Assembly: GCA_029948255.1 (NCBI GenBank)
Contig: JALIZF010001763.1
Span: 620,001 to 684,000 of the forward strand
Direction: 5' to 3'
Origin: Telmatactis stephensoni
Taxonomy: Eukaryota; Cnidaria; Anthozoa; Actiniaria; Isophelliidae
DNA length: 64,000 nucleotides
The notes beneath the pieces are model-generated. The model was not told the origin of the DNA. It saw only the letters and a list, made by a program, of their open reading frames with translations, and did not search any database. The position numbers were made by a program, and so were the translations under genes. Below, in pieces: positions 25,901-37,024 of this stretch (position 1 is its first letter; the number at the start of each line of letters is the position of its first letter).

Positions 25901-27220
25901 GATTTGCCTCAATCCTTGTGTCTGTTGTTGAATTTGTATCAGGAGGTCGATAGGCTCCAGCTATAAGTATAGGTTTAATACGAGGATGTTTGAATTCAAG
26001 CCACATGATCTCCAAGTCTTCACTTTCCATGTCCGTTCTTCGCAGAATTGGGACTTCAGATGTACATACGCTATAATTCCACCTCCACGCTTACCAACAC
26101 GATCCTTACGGAATAAGATGTAACCAGGAATTTCAAGTTCCTTATCAGTAAACATTCCATCAAGAAAAGTTTCAATGAGAAATAAGATGTCGGGTGTTCC
26201 AGACGTCTGCGTCAGGATGGACCGTATAATATCTACTTTGTTAGTATAGTGTTGTACATTATGAGCAGCGATTTTAAGTCGATTTTAACTAATAATGATG
26301 ATATTCTTATACATGTAAGTATGATGGATTTCATACACTACATATTAGATTATTTGTTATTTGGAGTTCAGCACTCCTATATGAAACAGGTTAACTACAG
26401 TAGAAATTTATTGTTGGTATGAATGTATAAATTTGAGCAATAGTATATAGTATGAGATAATAACAAAACAGACTGGGAAACAAAAGTTTTGTCCATATAA
26501 ATAATGTGCATCATTGATCATGAAGTGGAGGGGGAAGTGGTTGATGCAGTGATGAAGTGGCAAATGATTGACGGTGGTAAGTTGTAAACTTACTTGCATA
26601 TCGTCTATCTTGATAGATGTTACCAGTCCAATCAGAAACCTTAAAACCAAATAAGACAGAATGAATAAGATTAACAAGGCTTTGATAAGACAACTGAATA
26701 ACAGGAAATAAAAGGAGAAAAGAGGGACAGAAAAGAACAGATAGAAGAAAAGAGGAGTGGAATATAAAGGATAAATATTTGATTAAATGAATAGTACATA
26801 GGGAATAAAAGCTTCAATAACTTACAAATTGATAATCAAATGCGAAATTAAGCTTACGTATAAGACTTATATATCTGGAAATATTCAATTTTTGAAATGA
26901 CAATGCTACTTTCGTTTGTTTTCAATAAATTATAAATTTAATGACCCCGAAAAATGTTCCAAATTCGGTAGTTTTTCCCCCAAACCGGATAAAATCCTAC
27001 ACAGATGCTTGATTGTCGAAGCCGGTACGTGTCCATGTGCGATTGAAGCACAAGCACATTGAAATGACTCGAAAAGCGAGGGTAGTACCTTTCCTATCCG
27101 ATCTCCTTTAGAAAATGGTTGATAAGGAATGTCTTTAAATGCAGTAGGTACACTACAAGGTCCCCATCCATCGGGATTGTCTTGAATTTCGGGTGAGACA
27201 AAATGTGCTTTTGCCTCCAT
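16939..27220 (-). CDS. EIF3D: Eukaryotic translation initiation factor 3 subunit D
   Basis: eIF3d is the eIF3 subunit with a cap-binding fold used in eIF4E-independent initiation. Fourteen coding exons run from 27220 down: 27089-27220, 26594-26639, 25421-25560, 24465-24632, 22744-22868, 21741-21873, 21332-21427, 20796-20844, 20470-20677, 19703-19832, 18760-18899, 18312-18504, 17692-17788 and 16939-16955. All phases close, giving 557 residues (human 548). The N terminus has [14 protein letters not shown] and YQPFSKGDR. An RG/Q-rich stretch is coded by exon 4. Then come [80 protein letters not shown] and [11 protein letters not shown]. An acidic [17 protein letters not shown] tail ends the protein, as expected for a CK2-type tail. 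The start is the first Met, at the family's conserved N terminus. Confidence 0.95.
19072..19374. mobile_element. Palindromic MITE in eIF3d intron
   Basis: The arms cover nearly the whole element: TACAATGCTATGCTTTGAAC at the left mirrors TTTAAAGTGTAGCATTGTA at the right. ATCTTTTTGA and CAAAAAGATG also pair inside. A second member is at 36495-36679. Confidence 0.75.
19857..19910 (-). mobile_element. LINE-type 3' end fragment
   Basis: GCACTAATTGGGGGACACTG and the adjoining GTGTCCAA block are shared with 52190-52268, where an (AATA) tail adjoins. This suggests the 3' end of a retroposon on the minus strand. Confidence 0.4.
22536..22687. mobile_element. MITE, 'GTGCCGTG' family, copy 2
   Basis: TAGAGTAGATTTTGTATGAC at the left and CATACGAAATCTGCTCTA at the right. 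The inner part reads as the reverse complement of copy 1 with some decay. It lies in an eIF3d intron. Confidence 0.8.
22932..23395. mobile_element. Long-armed MITE, AAAGTCCCTATGA family
   Basis: Arms of about 180 bp: AAAGTCCCTATGATGG... against ...GCGTCATAAGGACTTT, with pairing blocks such as TGCAAATGTGATGACG. A solo arm fragment occurs at 41513-41645 between THOC6 and TSEN54. Confidence 0.75.
23788..24038 (+). mobile_element. tRNA-derived SINE
   Basis: The 5' part has Pol III box A-like TGGCACAGTTGGTTAGTGC and a box B-like GGTCCCAAGTTTCGATTT, followed by a body with AGCTTTAATTAGCTTTAAAT. Opposite to eIF3d transcription. The same family occurs at 38276-38457 and, truncated, at 39290-39400. 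Confidence 0.75.
24838..24906. repeat. CCCACC-rich simple repeat
   Basis: Degenerate runs of CCCACCCACC/TACC. The open frame across it (Pro/Thr rich) has no coding character. Lies in an eIF3d intron. Confidence 0.7.
25686..26288 (-). pseudogene. LINE endonuclease-domain fragment, frameshifted
   Basis: Reading the minus strand gives [13 protein letters not shown], then [35 protein letters not shown], a frame change, then [11 protein letters not shown] and [14 protein letters not shown]. These motifs are typical of the endonuclease domain of non-LTR retrotransposons. The RT domain is absent, so this is a dead fragment. It lies in the second eIF3d intron in the same orientation as the gene. Confidence 0.8.
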
Positions 27221-27948
27221 CTTGTCTTCTTTCTCAATTACGTACCAGTTTTACTCCGTTACAAACTACCGAGCATTCAGAGTTATTGGGTACTAAGGCA
27301 CAGGAAGCCCGCATTGCCGGATTACAAGCCGTTGTGACCCTGGATAAGACACCCGGCAGTCAGAAATTCCGAATTTTGGTGTTAATCGGATCAAAATTGA
27401 ACGAGATACAGCCATTCAAAAACTCCAAATATTGCTAAGAAATTTACTATTACATACATACATACATACATATTTTATTTGGTGACGCAGGTTGAAAGTC
27501 AGGCAGCCGTAGCTGATGTGGACCTGCCTAATACTAATTTATAAAAATGTTTACAATATTTAAATAAATAAAGCTATATTAATTCGAAAATCTATATATG
27601 AATTGATATTTACTATGTCGGATGTAATTTAAATGAAAATAATTGTGAATTTATATAGAAGTAATATGTGCTGGGGATAAACCAGCTATTAAGAAATGTG
27701 TGAACGACCGGACACTGAGTGTCTGGTAATCCATACATTTCTTAGTAAATATAATTTTGGGGTTTTTGATTCGATCAACGCCAAACTTCGGAATTTTGCA
27801 GGTGAGTTAATGTGCTTTTTCTGTTGTTGTGTTGATCGCAATATTGGGAAACTCGTTCCAAGTCCCTATCGGCAATACGCCACGTCATTGTGGTTGGTTG
27901 AAGTGGACGAGAAATTTTAAAAGTATAAGACATTGACTACTGGACATC
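27221..27948. promoter_or_regulatory. Divergent promoter region, eIF3d / PLP enzyme
   Basis: A 728-bp gap separates the two start codons, transcribed outward. It must hold both 5' ends, so a shared promoter is likely. No TATA box is clear. A (CATA)n run and a LINE tail interrupt it at about 27458-27545. Confidence 0.4.
27458..27545 (-). mobile_element. LINE 3' tail
   Basis: On the minus strand the sequence ends with AATAAAATATG followed by TATG repeats. It includes TCAACCTGCGTCACCAAATA, which looks like the 3' end of a non-LTR retroposon. Confidence 0.45.
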
Positions 27949-30900
27949 ATGTCAGATCGTCACTTCGAAACTATTGCTGCAAGCAATGAATGGAATATTG
28001 CAGAACATCCCCAGCCAGTCAGTACCCCCATCTATTCTTCGTCTGCGTTTTTGCTTCAAAACGCGGATCACGGCACCAGATTGTGCGCGGGGACGGTGAG
28101 CACCAGCTTTTGCAGTGAATAGTTTTGGCAAAGATCTTTTCCATTTAATTGATGTTTTTTCTATTACGGCTTTTCACAGGAAAAAGGATATTTGTATACT
28201 CGTTGGCGTAATCCTACTGTCGAAGCAGCCGCTCAAGCATTGAATGAGCTGGAAGGTGGTGAAGGAACGTTGTTGTTCTCGTCTGGAATGGCAGCCATAA
28301 CAAATGCGCTGTTGGCGGTTTTACAGTCGGGTGACCACGTGGTATGAATTAAACAGTTTTCAATGATTTCTAGAATAGAAGTAAATTCCAAGTTAAGCGA
28401 TTATATTCTTTTTGCTGAAATGTTTTACAGAAACTGTACACTATGTAATGGGAAATATATTGGAGTAGGCAAACTGCGTGTGGGGGTGGGGGTGGGGGGA
28501 GAGGGGGGAAAATAGGTATCATTTTTCGCCCTTTAGTCTGGCATAGGGTATCATTTTGGTCTGGGATAGGGTACTCCTGTACCCAAAAGTCGCATAACAA
28601 GACATATAAGCTCTTATTTGCAAATATTGATCCTTATTGATCCAAGTACTCTTTTTTCGCCCGTTGCATACCTGTATGGAAAAGTCTCCCGCCTGATGCT
28701 GTTAATGCTAGAACACTGTCTCAGTTTATTAGGCTTCTCTAACCACCATACTTACTACCAAAATTTAGACCTTGACCATCCATTGCTGTAATTAGGGTCA
28801 GGATTTTGAAGTGTGGGTGGCACACCCCTACCCAAAAATACCCTTAGTGCCCCCCCTCCCCCAGGGCAAAATAGCAATACCAAATAGGTTGCTATCAATA
28901 GACGTCATATTCCGTCCTGTGCAGAATTTTTACCAGCTGAATTGTAAGTTTTCAAAAGAATTTTTATGGGTGAAAGCTTTTGAGCCCCAGTTAAATCGTT
29001 TTTTGCCCTTCAGTCAAACGCAGATAATGAGATTCAACAGCTGATTGATAGCAACCTATAGACTCATCTGATCATTTCTTTTCCCATATCCATAAAATGA
29101 AGGTTGCACCTAAAGTTGCATACAGTGGTACCACGCACTTTATGCTTGATATCCTACCACGCTATGGTATAGAAGTTAGTTTTGTGGATGGTACTGACAT
29201 CAGTGCCTACAAAAATGCTGTGAAGTCAAATACAAAGGTATGTACATACTGATGCCAGACTGAAATATGACACAAGATCAGGGTAGCAGAATTGGGGCAA
29301 TGCGACTGTAATAAGATCTGCAGATAAGCGAGCCAAGTGTGAGATGGCTTGCAGTTGATGACCAATCCCTGCCTCTGCTGAAAAACCATGCATGCATGAT
29401 TACAAAAGCCAAAGTGAAACTAAACCACCATCTTTTTAGTTGGAGAAGATTCATCAAGGCTGCTTGCCATCCTTCCATGTGGCAAATTTTGATGCAATCA
29501 CACTGATCTTTACAAAATAGCAAACCGTACCTAGGATCATTCATAGATTATGCACTGTTTTTTTTTTCCAAAATCACACAAAAACCATCAGACTGCTACC
29601 CAGGGCCAATTACTTTACAGGCCTGTAAATACACCTAGCTAGCTAGGAGCTAGCTAGTTTTTCTAGGCATATAATTTTCAGTTCTGATTTAACAGGCAAG
29701 TTTACAGGCAGGTGTGCACTTCTATAATTTTTCACATAAATTAATTGGCCTGTAAAGTTCTTCTGTAGTTTTTCACATACATTGATGGGCTTGTAAAGTT
29801 AAAAGGGGGGGGGAGGGATAGAGAAAGAACAAAACTACAGAGTTTGTATAGAAGAAAAATGTAGGTAATTCCAGATGACAGGGGGGGCCATTTACAAATT
29901 CCCTCCATGGTAGGGGTATGGATATTTCTGCATGGAACTGAACATTACCCAAGTCAAGAACTGCAAGCTGTATGTGTTCATCTTCACAGCAGAATGTTTT
30001 TTTTTACCATGCATGTTGCTGGCTCAACTGCATGAGTCTTGAGACTGGCCTTGCATGGTCCTTCTATTAACATGCAGCCTTTTTGAATAAATTTCAACAG
30101 ATTTTGTATGGTGAAACACCTTGTAATCCACTTATGACTGTCCTTGACCTAGAAGAATTTGGCCGTCTTGGAAAGAGTTTGGATCCACAAGTGATAACAA
30201 TGGTTGATAGTACATTTGCATCACCTTATGTCCAAAATCCCATACGACATGGAATAAATGTTGTGATTCATAGCTGGTGAATACATTATTTTTGTTCTCT
30301 CTTTTTCTTTCAGTTTCCACACGTTTGGCTGTGGAGTCATTAGATCTTCACAATGAGTGTGCAATCCTCACCTTGTGTTTACTGTCTTTTTATCTATGTA
30401 TTTAGTGTGAATACATTGGATACAGTGTTAGTGGAGAAAAGGAGTTATTATTGAGTATTCCTATTATGGGTCAAGGAACCATGACTGTGAATAAAAAAAT
30501 TTGGACAATTTTATCTGTTATCTTATAGTTCCAAGTATCTTGGAGGGCACAGTGACATTATAGCTGGAGCATTAACGGTATCATCACCTGACCTTTATTC
30601 CAAGCTTTATGAGTACAAACTTATCATGGGTGCATGTTTGGTAAGTGATAACTATAATACTAGTGTCTGATACTAAAAGATTATAAGTTATTATTAAATT
30701 ATGTATTTATGATAATATCATTTTGAATACCAAGTAATGCTATGTTAATTATCCTCTTAACAGGATTTGTTTTTTGGTTGCTTCTAGTCACCATTTGATG
30801 GCTTTCTGTTGCTGCGTGGAATTAGAACCCTTCATATTCGCATGGAAAGGCACTCTGCTAATGCATTGGAAATAGCATCTTTTCTTCAAAACCATCCAAA

Positions 30901-33827
30901 GGTTAATACACTTCCATAACAAAAGTCACTATGATGCGTGCATGGTTTTAGCCTCCTGCACAGACATTTTGTGGCACTTGCAGCTCCCTTCAATCCCACA
31001 CTAATGTCTGCTCAGATTTGAACAACATTCCTTTCTTTGTAACTGGCTTGTGAGAGAGGCCCTCAAAATCTTGTGGGTACATCACAACCAGCATTCATAT
31101 CCCATCATCAAAGGACAGGTGTAAACTATATCTATTTGTATGACAGGCCTGCCACATGCTTTCCCTCAATTGGCATAGGGTGGGCCCAGCTGATGGGCCT
31201 GTTTGAATCATTGTAGCCTATATTGCTCTATTTCCTGGCTGAAACTTGTCTGACAGTACGCAATAAAGTCAGGTGCCAGTAATTTCTGTATCTATACATT
31301 GATATTCAACCCCAATGATGATTTCATAAATGCATCTCGTCTTCCTCATTTGATGTCAGGTTGATGCTGTTCACTATCCTGGACTGAAATCACATCCATT
31401 CTATGAAGTAGCAAAGAAACAAATGAGAGGTTTTGGTGGGATGATAGGATTTACCATAAAAGGTGGTCTTGAAGAAGCTAAGAAATTCAGTGAAGTAGGT
31501 TACATTTTCCTATTCTGATCACTTATTCCTTGAAATTAAAATGGTAGGCTAGACACATCTACACTCCTACCTACAATCTTGGACAAAAAGGGTTAAGAAT
31601 TTTCCTGTTTCAGAAGAAATGCATGCATCACCTCACATTTGAAGCCCCCCAACACCATGCAACACTGATCTAGGGGATAGGGGGGAACAATGTGTACAGT
31701 ATTGTAGTGGGAATCGCTTCTCTTTGAATTGGACATGACAATGCCACTTTTTTTTTAACATTTATGTCCAAGAGTGTAGCTGTTCCAGATGTACTTCAAT
31801 AAATTATTGAATTAATTATTACCAAACATACACATAATAATATCTAGCAAAGTCCTTGTTTAGAGCTTGCCTGGCTGTATGAATATTTAACACTTTCTCC
31901 TTGCTTTCTAATTTTGTGTTCAATAGAGTCTAAAGGTCATCAAACTGGCTGTTTCTCTTGGTGGAACTGATAGCCTTGTTGAGGTGGTGTGTCTTATGAC
32001 TCACACAGATAAATATGTATCACCAGAGACAAAAAAGACATATGGAATTACTGATTCCTTTGTAAGACTAAGGTATGTAAGTTGTCAAAGTTTGATAGCT
32101 GATAAAACATACAGATACAGACACTTGGGGCATGCATTTGTCATTTACATGGGACCTGATATCCTTACTTAGGTAAAGATTGCCATTTACACGATTTACA
32201 CTAGTCTCCCTCACAGCCACTACCAGTGTCGTAATGCAACTCTTTCTCCCGCCCGACACTGGTAGCGGCTGTGAGGGAGACTACATTTACACAGGACTGT
32301 CCTCACTTTGGGACCTACATGTAGGTCCCAGGCCTCAACCATGCAAAAATCAGAATGGTTCCAGTGTTTACATGGGTGTGCACAAAGTTTGAACTGAACT
32401 GGCCCTAAAATGAGACCTATTTTTTTAAAGTCCCTATAAACCCTAGCGGAAATGTACATTTTTTAAAAGTTTAATATCTTGGGAAAATATATTTAAAGCG
32501 AAATCAAAGATATGGAGTTTTTTCCAGTGTTCCCGTCCATTCGAAACTGTCTCTCCAGACTAAAAGCCACGTTCTTTGGAAGGCTGGGACGAATTTGGTT
32601 AATAATAAACTCATTTGGTTAATAATAAACTTGGATATTGTGACGTAGTTTAAGGCAAATTGTGACGTACTTTAAGGGACGAGTGTCTAGTCACGGCATT
32701 TAGACTCAAAGAATTAAAGAGCACAAAATAGCTATATCAAAGTAGTAGAATTTTTAACAGAAGTTAAATAGAGTGCATAGCAACAACAATATACAAGGAT
32801 ATTAAGAGTTTGTAACGGTAAAATTAAATTTTATTCCTTAGAATACGTCATCGATACTGGGTCTCAGTTCCCCAAGAGTTCTCGCAATTTTTTTCAACAG
32901 GGTGCCCAAAATGTGCCTTTTCTCCAACTTTGCAAGGCTTTTTCCCGGCCAAAAGAAATTGAAGGACCCACGTTTTAAAATATTTTTGTTTAAGAGGCCA
33001 AGTTCTTTTTAGAGAAATCATTTCTGGCTAGACTTTATAGGCACTTTAAAGTCCCACAGTTGCACACTTTGCTGGCCTCAGATAAGGACAGTTCCACAGG
33101 TCCCAAGTGAATGCAAGGCCAAACTAAATAGGGTCACAGTAGTACTGTTCTAATAGAGATGGCCAAAGGTGCATCCATCTAGCTCTTATCACACACCAGA
33201 CCTGGGATTAAATCTAAAGAAACCATTGGTTTTAACCCAGTATTATTTAACTGTCCCACTACCAGTTAAACCAGGAAAATCTGCAGTCATCCAATTTTGT
33301 TTATCCCTCATATTATTACTGGACTCCACTCAGTCATATTACCAGACTGCTAATGGGACAGTTGTAACAGCCAATCACATTACACCTTATACAGTAACGT
33401 GTGCTATGGTTATCTGTCATATTTACACACCAAAGTTATTGATGAACTCGATCAGCTACCCCTTGTGCCCTCTAGCATTTGTTAATAATTTGTTCTAGTT
33501 TATAATTTTTCTCTTGCCTCTCTAACGTCATGGGCGCATGGCTTTCTGTTATGTAATTGATAGCTGGAAGGCATCTGCCTTTGACACCTGGGCAAGACCA
33601 GAGATAAGTTGATTTGAGTTTCTTGAGACAGCATGGGCAAAACTCAGCAAAATCATTTACAGCAGGTCAATTTGTCAGGCACCAGACCCTTGAGATTGCC
33701 CACTGCAAAAAATTCCACCAAGGAGACTAACCCAATATCATTTTTCTTTTGAATTCCTAGTATTGGACTTGAACATGTAGAGGATCTTAAAAAAGACATT
33801 GACCAAGCCCTGGCATCACTGTCTTGA
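27949..33827 (+). CDS. Cys/Met-metabolism PLP-dependent enzyme (cystathionine/methionine lyase or synthase type)
   Basis: Cytosolic-type trans-sulfuration family enzyme that uses pyridoxal phosphate on sulfur amino acids. Nine exons: 27949-28095, 28180-28341, 29103-29237, 30101-30276, 30529-30640, 30788-30901, 31360-31494, 31927-32072 and 33761-33827. Phases close, giving 397 residues, the family's usual length. YTRWRNPT (phosphate contact from the partner subunit) is at about residue 53. SSGMAA is near residue 83 and VAYSGTT near 108. DSTFASPY holds the Asp that contacts the PLP ring. [12 protein letters not shown] holds the Schiff-base Lys. [10 protein letters not shown] and VRLSIGLE lie near the C terminus. 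The Lys is preceded by Ser where most members have Thr. KYLGGHSD recalls bacterial or plant cystathionine synthases and methionine lyases more than vertebrate CTH, so the exact reaction is unsettled. A MITE begins 17 bp after the stop. Confidence 0.9.
32212..32284. mobile_element. 73-bp hairpin transposon (TAGTCTCC family) with 8-bp target duplication
   Basis: TAGTCTCCCTCACAGCC at the left and GGCTGTGAGGGAGACTA at the right, with arms of about 30 bp. Direct repeats ATTTACAC lie at 32204-32211 and 32285-32292. Same architecture as 8681-8757. Confidence 0.85.
32427..33056. mobile_element. MITE with TTAAAGTCCCTATAAA ends
   Basis: TTAAAGTCCCTATAAACCC at the left mirrors TTTATAGGCACTTTAAA at the right, spacing about 630 bp. 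A short tandem TTGGTTAATAATAAACT lies inside. It sits in the last intron of the PLP enzyme gene. Confidence 0.6.
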
Positions 33828-33844
33828 TAAACAAACTCCTTACC

Positions 33845-34035
33845 TAGCCTCCTCCTCAGGCAACTGTAGTGACTCCTTTTTTTCTGACCGGGAAAGAATG
33901 GTCCCCATTCATTCACTCCTCTCCCTTTTTCCTTCCTCCTCTCCCCCTCCCCCTCATTTTTCCCTCTTCTCCAGTCTTTCTCATTCATTTTTATTCCAAA
34001 GGAAACCCAAAAGAGTTGCCTGCAGAGGAGGCTAC
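33845..34035. mobile_element. 191-bp MITE (TAGCCTCC family) in 3' UTR of the PLP enzyme gene
   Basis: TAGCCTCCTCCTCAGGCAAC at the left and GTTGCCTGCAGAGGAGGCTA at the right. Flanked by TCCTTACC (33837-33844) and TCCTTATC (34036-34043), an 8-bp duplication with one change. Confidence 0.8.
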
Positions 34036-34531
34036 TCCTTATCTTGGATTTCCAAAATAATATATAATTCAGAAGATTTTTAGAAAAATAGAATTTTTAG
34101 ATATTTTGAAACACATTACTACTAGTTTATTGATGAAACCAACGATGTGTCAATTTACATACTTTTTCACTTTTAAATTATTGCTTCCATAAAGATTATC
34201 TACAAAATTTGTACATCACATGCATGTTCTTATTTAAATGGACCTAGCTTTTTACAAAGGAGGCTTTTTACAAAGGAGGACACAAAGAATTAAAAGGACT
34301 TTTAAAAATCAACCACAAATAAATAGTTGGATATTTATACAGCTAAAGCAAGCAATAAAATCAAGATTGTCCAACTACTCTATTGAGAGTTATAGTGTAG
34401 ATTGAAATGTTGATGGAATAGAATATACATGATGTCAGTAGTATTAGTAAATGAAGCATTTACTACATGTGTATGAGACATATATTAAAAGCTCTGATTC
34501 AATAACATTTCCTAGAACACTAAAATCTCTT

Positions 34532-35784
34532 TCAGTATCCATACATTTTGCATTTGTTAACATCTTTATCTGCACACTCTCTTGTTCTATTAAAGTATAT
34601 AAAATAGCCATCTTTTCTTTGGAGTTTCTTGATATAATTGTTGTGAGGCCAGCGTTCCTACAAAAAAAGAAATCCAAAAATTTGAACATTTGATATGTGT
34701 TAACCCAATCTTAGATCATATAAGAACCCTAGTTCTCGAACTGAATGTTGCAGAGTGATGAAAGATGCTTCAATTTTTCTCTGAAACAAAATCTAAAATT
34801 GCACTGCCGGCACATCATCCAAAATCATAATGAAACAAGTTACTACAATAAAATTGTTATAGTAATAGAATTTAATCTTGCAACACCATAGTGAGAATCA
34901 CTTTAATGACAACTTGTTTTGACTTGCGAGCACTATATTTCCAGCCACAAATAGTTCCCATTAATCAAGCTTTGGGTGCACTTTGAACATTTCAATCTTA
35001 GCTTTTGTTTTCACTTGAATTTGCCTGCATTAGCTTATGCTCTACAAGTATACTGATCAGCCCCTAAATTTTCAGTAATACAGTGAAAGGTTAAGTTCAA
35101 CCCTATCTATATCAAGGATTTTTTTCCGAATCATTTCCACACATCAGTAGCAAGATTAAGCACCAAGAACATAGGATACCAAGAATGCAAGTGTGTGCAT
35201 GCGCCATTGGTTGCAATGGCAGATCTGTTAGAGTTCAACATTGTATCCCATGGCAACGGAAGGCATGCAAACCTCTGTAGCATTCTATGTTCTTGGTGCT
35301 AAAGCTCACTACCACTTGTACTTTGACAAGTAGGGCTATGACCACCCCATTCCCTTTACACACATCTCAGTGTACCAAGATTTTCAGGGGGTAGGGGGTC
35401 ATTAATATTTTGCTTTCATTCTTGTGACCCCCTATATATATAAAAATATTAGAACCTAGGAACCTGTATGTAGAGAAGCAAAATTTAATACTAACGCAGC
35501 TTTCGAGTATGAATTTAAAAATTTAAGGTAATGTGATATGAGTTCATTTCGTAAGGAAAAGCTCAAAACTTACCACTGAAGTTTTGTTTAGATCTTCATA
35601 TTCTATTGCATCGCGGTATCCAGCTATTTGGAATCTATATGCTGTGGGATTAAAAAACTCATTCAGTGTGCTTCTATCTTGAATTAAAAGTGAAACAAAG
35701 CTTACCTTCTTCGACTTCTTCGCTCCAATGTTTGGGCCTTGAAACAGATTTCGGTTTCGCTGCTGTAATTGCTACTGCTGCCAT
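34532..35784 (-). CDS. MEIG1: Meiosis-expressed gene 1 protein (MEIG1)
   Basis: Small protein that in mammals binds PACRG and is needed for the sperm manchette and flagellum. Three exons: 35706-35784, 35574-35641 and 34532-34657, giving 90 residues (human 88). Exon 1 encodes [18 protein letters not shown], exon 2 [14 protein letters not shown], and exon 3 [17 protein letters not shown] followed by [16 protein letters not shown] and a final KCKMYGY. This matches the vertebrate pattern KPKSVS, WSEE, YRFQ.AGYRD, RWP..GYVKKLQR.D and REC.DKEV along its whole length. The acceptor of exon 3 follows a strong T run (TTTTTTTGTAG). Another frame on this strand is longer over exon 3, so a simple longest-ORF reading misses the true frame. 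The start is the first Met. Confidence 0.92.
35159..35300. mobile_element. MITE with AGCACCAAGAACATAG ends
   Basis: AGCACCAAGAACATAGGAT at the left and CTATGTTCTTGGTGCT at the right. TTA precedes the left end and AAA follows the right, so a PIF/Harbinger-type 3-bp duplication is possible but imperfect. It lies in MEIG1 intron 2. Confidence 0.7.
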
Positions 35785-36494
35785 CTGAGAGAGGCACATA
35801 GTTAGTAGGGCTTCAGTTCAAGAAATATTAAATTTAACTTTTCAACTCCGAGTACTGAAGCCACTTCGAGTCAAAATGAAAACAAAAAACCCATCGACAA
35901 CTTGCAATTTCTATCAATGACTAATAATAAAATTTTTCGAGCTATTTCTCGGAAAATCAATAACCGTACATAGTATACTTACATTGAAAATACAGTTAAA
36001 GGTACTTTCTTTGAAAAGAAATTATATTTTTTGGGTAAACCTTTATCTCAATGAAGTTTGGATCCCAACTGTTTTTCTTCGAACACTATGCAACGTGAAA
36101 TACATTCACTTGCCGCATCCTGATTGGTGGAAATGTCAAGAAAGCGTTTGGTTACCATGACAACATAACAAATATGGTAATTATCATGCTGATGTCATCG
36201 GCATAGAAACAGTTCAAATTTCAGTAGGATCCATTTTTTCTCGGACAAAAAATAACACAGGAGGCCCAAACTTGCAAACATTTGCAGTTGCATGGAATTA
36301 ATTGAAGGGCTGGACTCTGGCGCAGTTATAACACTATGAAAAGGAGCCCAGGACAAAATAAACTAGCATCGAAGAGAAAAAAATCAAATAAAGAAACCGT
36401 AAATTTAAAATCTATACCGGTATATGAGACAGGAATGAAAGAGAAAATGTGCAAAAGCTTGATTTAGTTCCATTTCAAAAACATGGTATTAAAA

Positions 36495-36679
36495 TAATGC
36501 TGCACTTCGAACGGTTGCCACTACCACCAAGTTTTTGATTACTTTTTGACATCTTTTTGACAACTTTGAATACCGCTAACTAATTAAATATCGGCGCTTC
36601 ACTTTGATGTCTCGATATGATATACAAACTCTACCTATCGAGACATCAAAGTGACAACAGTTCGAAGCACAGCACTGTA
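36495..36679. mobile_element. Palindromic MITE, second member of the 19072 family
   Basis: Shares CACTACCACAAAG/CAAG, TTTTTGATTACTTTTTGACA and ACAACTTTGAATAC with 19072-19374. The right arm is shorter (internal deletion). Confidence 0.7.
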
Positions 36680-36969
36680 AGATCAAAATAATGCTGTTTA
36701 ACTGATTGTACTTTAGATTGTTCTCACTAGAGAGTCAGTGATATTTATAATTCTTTCCCTGCGTAATCCCTCTATGTGGAGCAAAAAGGGAGGATGGACT
36801 TGAACTTTTGACTTGAACTCTCTCCTACCTTCCCAGTATGTAGGCTAGTAATAATTTTATTGATAGCAATCGATATAAAAAAATGAGCATATAGGCTCTT
36901 CATGGCTCCTGATTTTACAAATGTATATTAAATAGCACAGTGACTAGCCTATTTTTAGGCTTGACATGT

Positions 36970-36975
36970 TTTATT
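36970..36975 (-). terminator. Poly(A) signal of THOC6
   Basis: AATAAA on the minus strand, 50 bp after the THOC6 stop codon. The position is right for 3'-end processing. Confidence 0.5.
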
Positions 36976-37024
36976 ACAGACATTGATAATCATATTATGT
37001 ACATTATACTACATTAGCCAGTCA

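Noticed and set aside
33169..33498. 109-codon frame in the last intron of the PLP enzyme gene
   Set aside because: No recognisable motif and no splice support; consistent with chance.
34690..34780. An alternative MEIG1 third exon (RKIEASF...)
   Set aside because: It has an acceptor and stop, but the exon at 34532-34657 matches the MEIG1 C terminus along all 41 residues.
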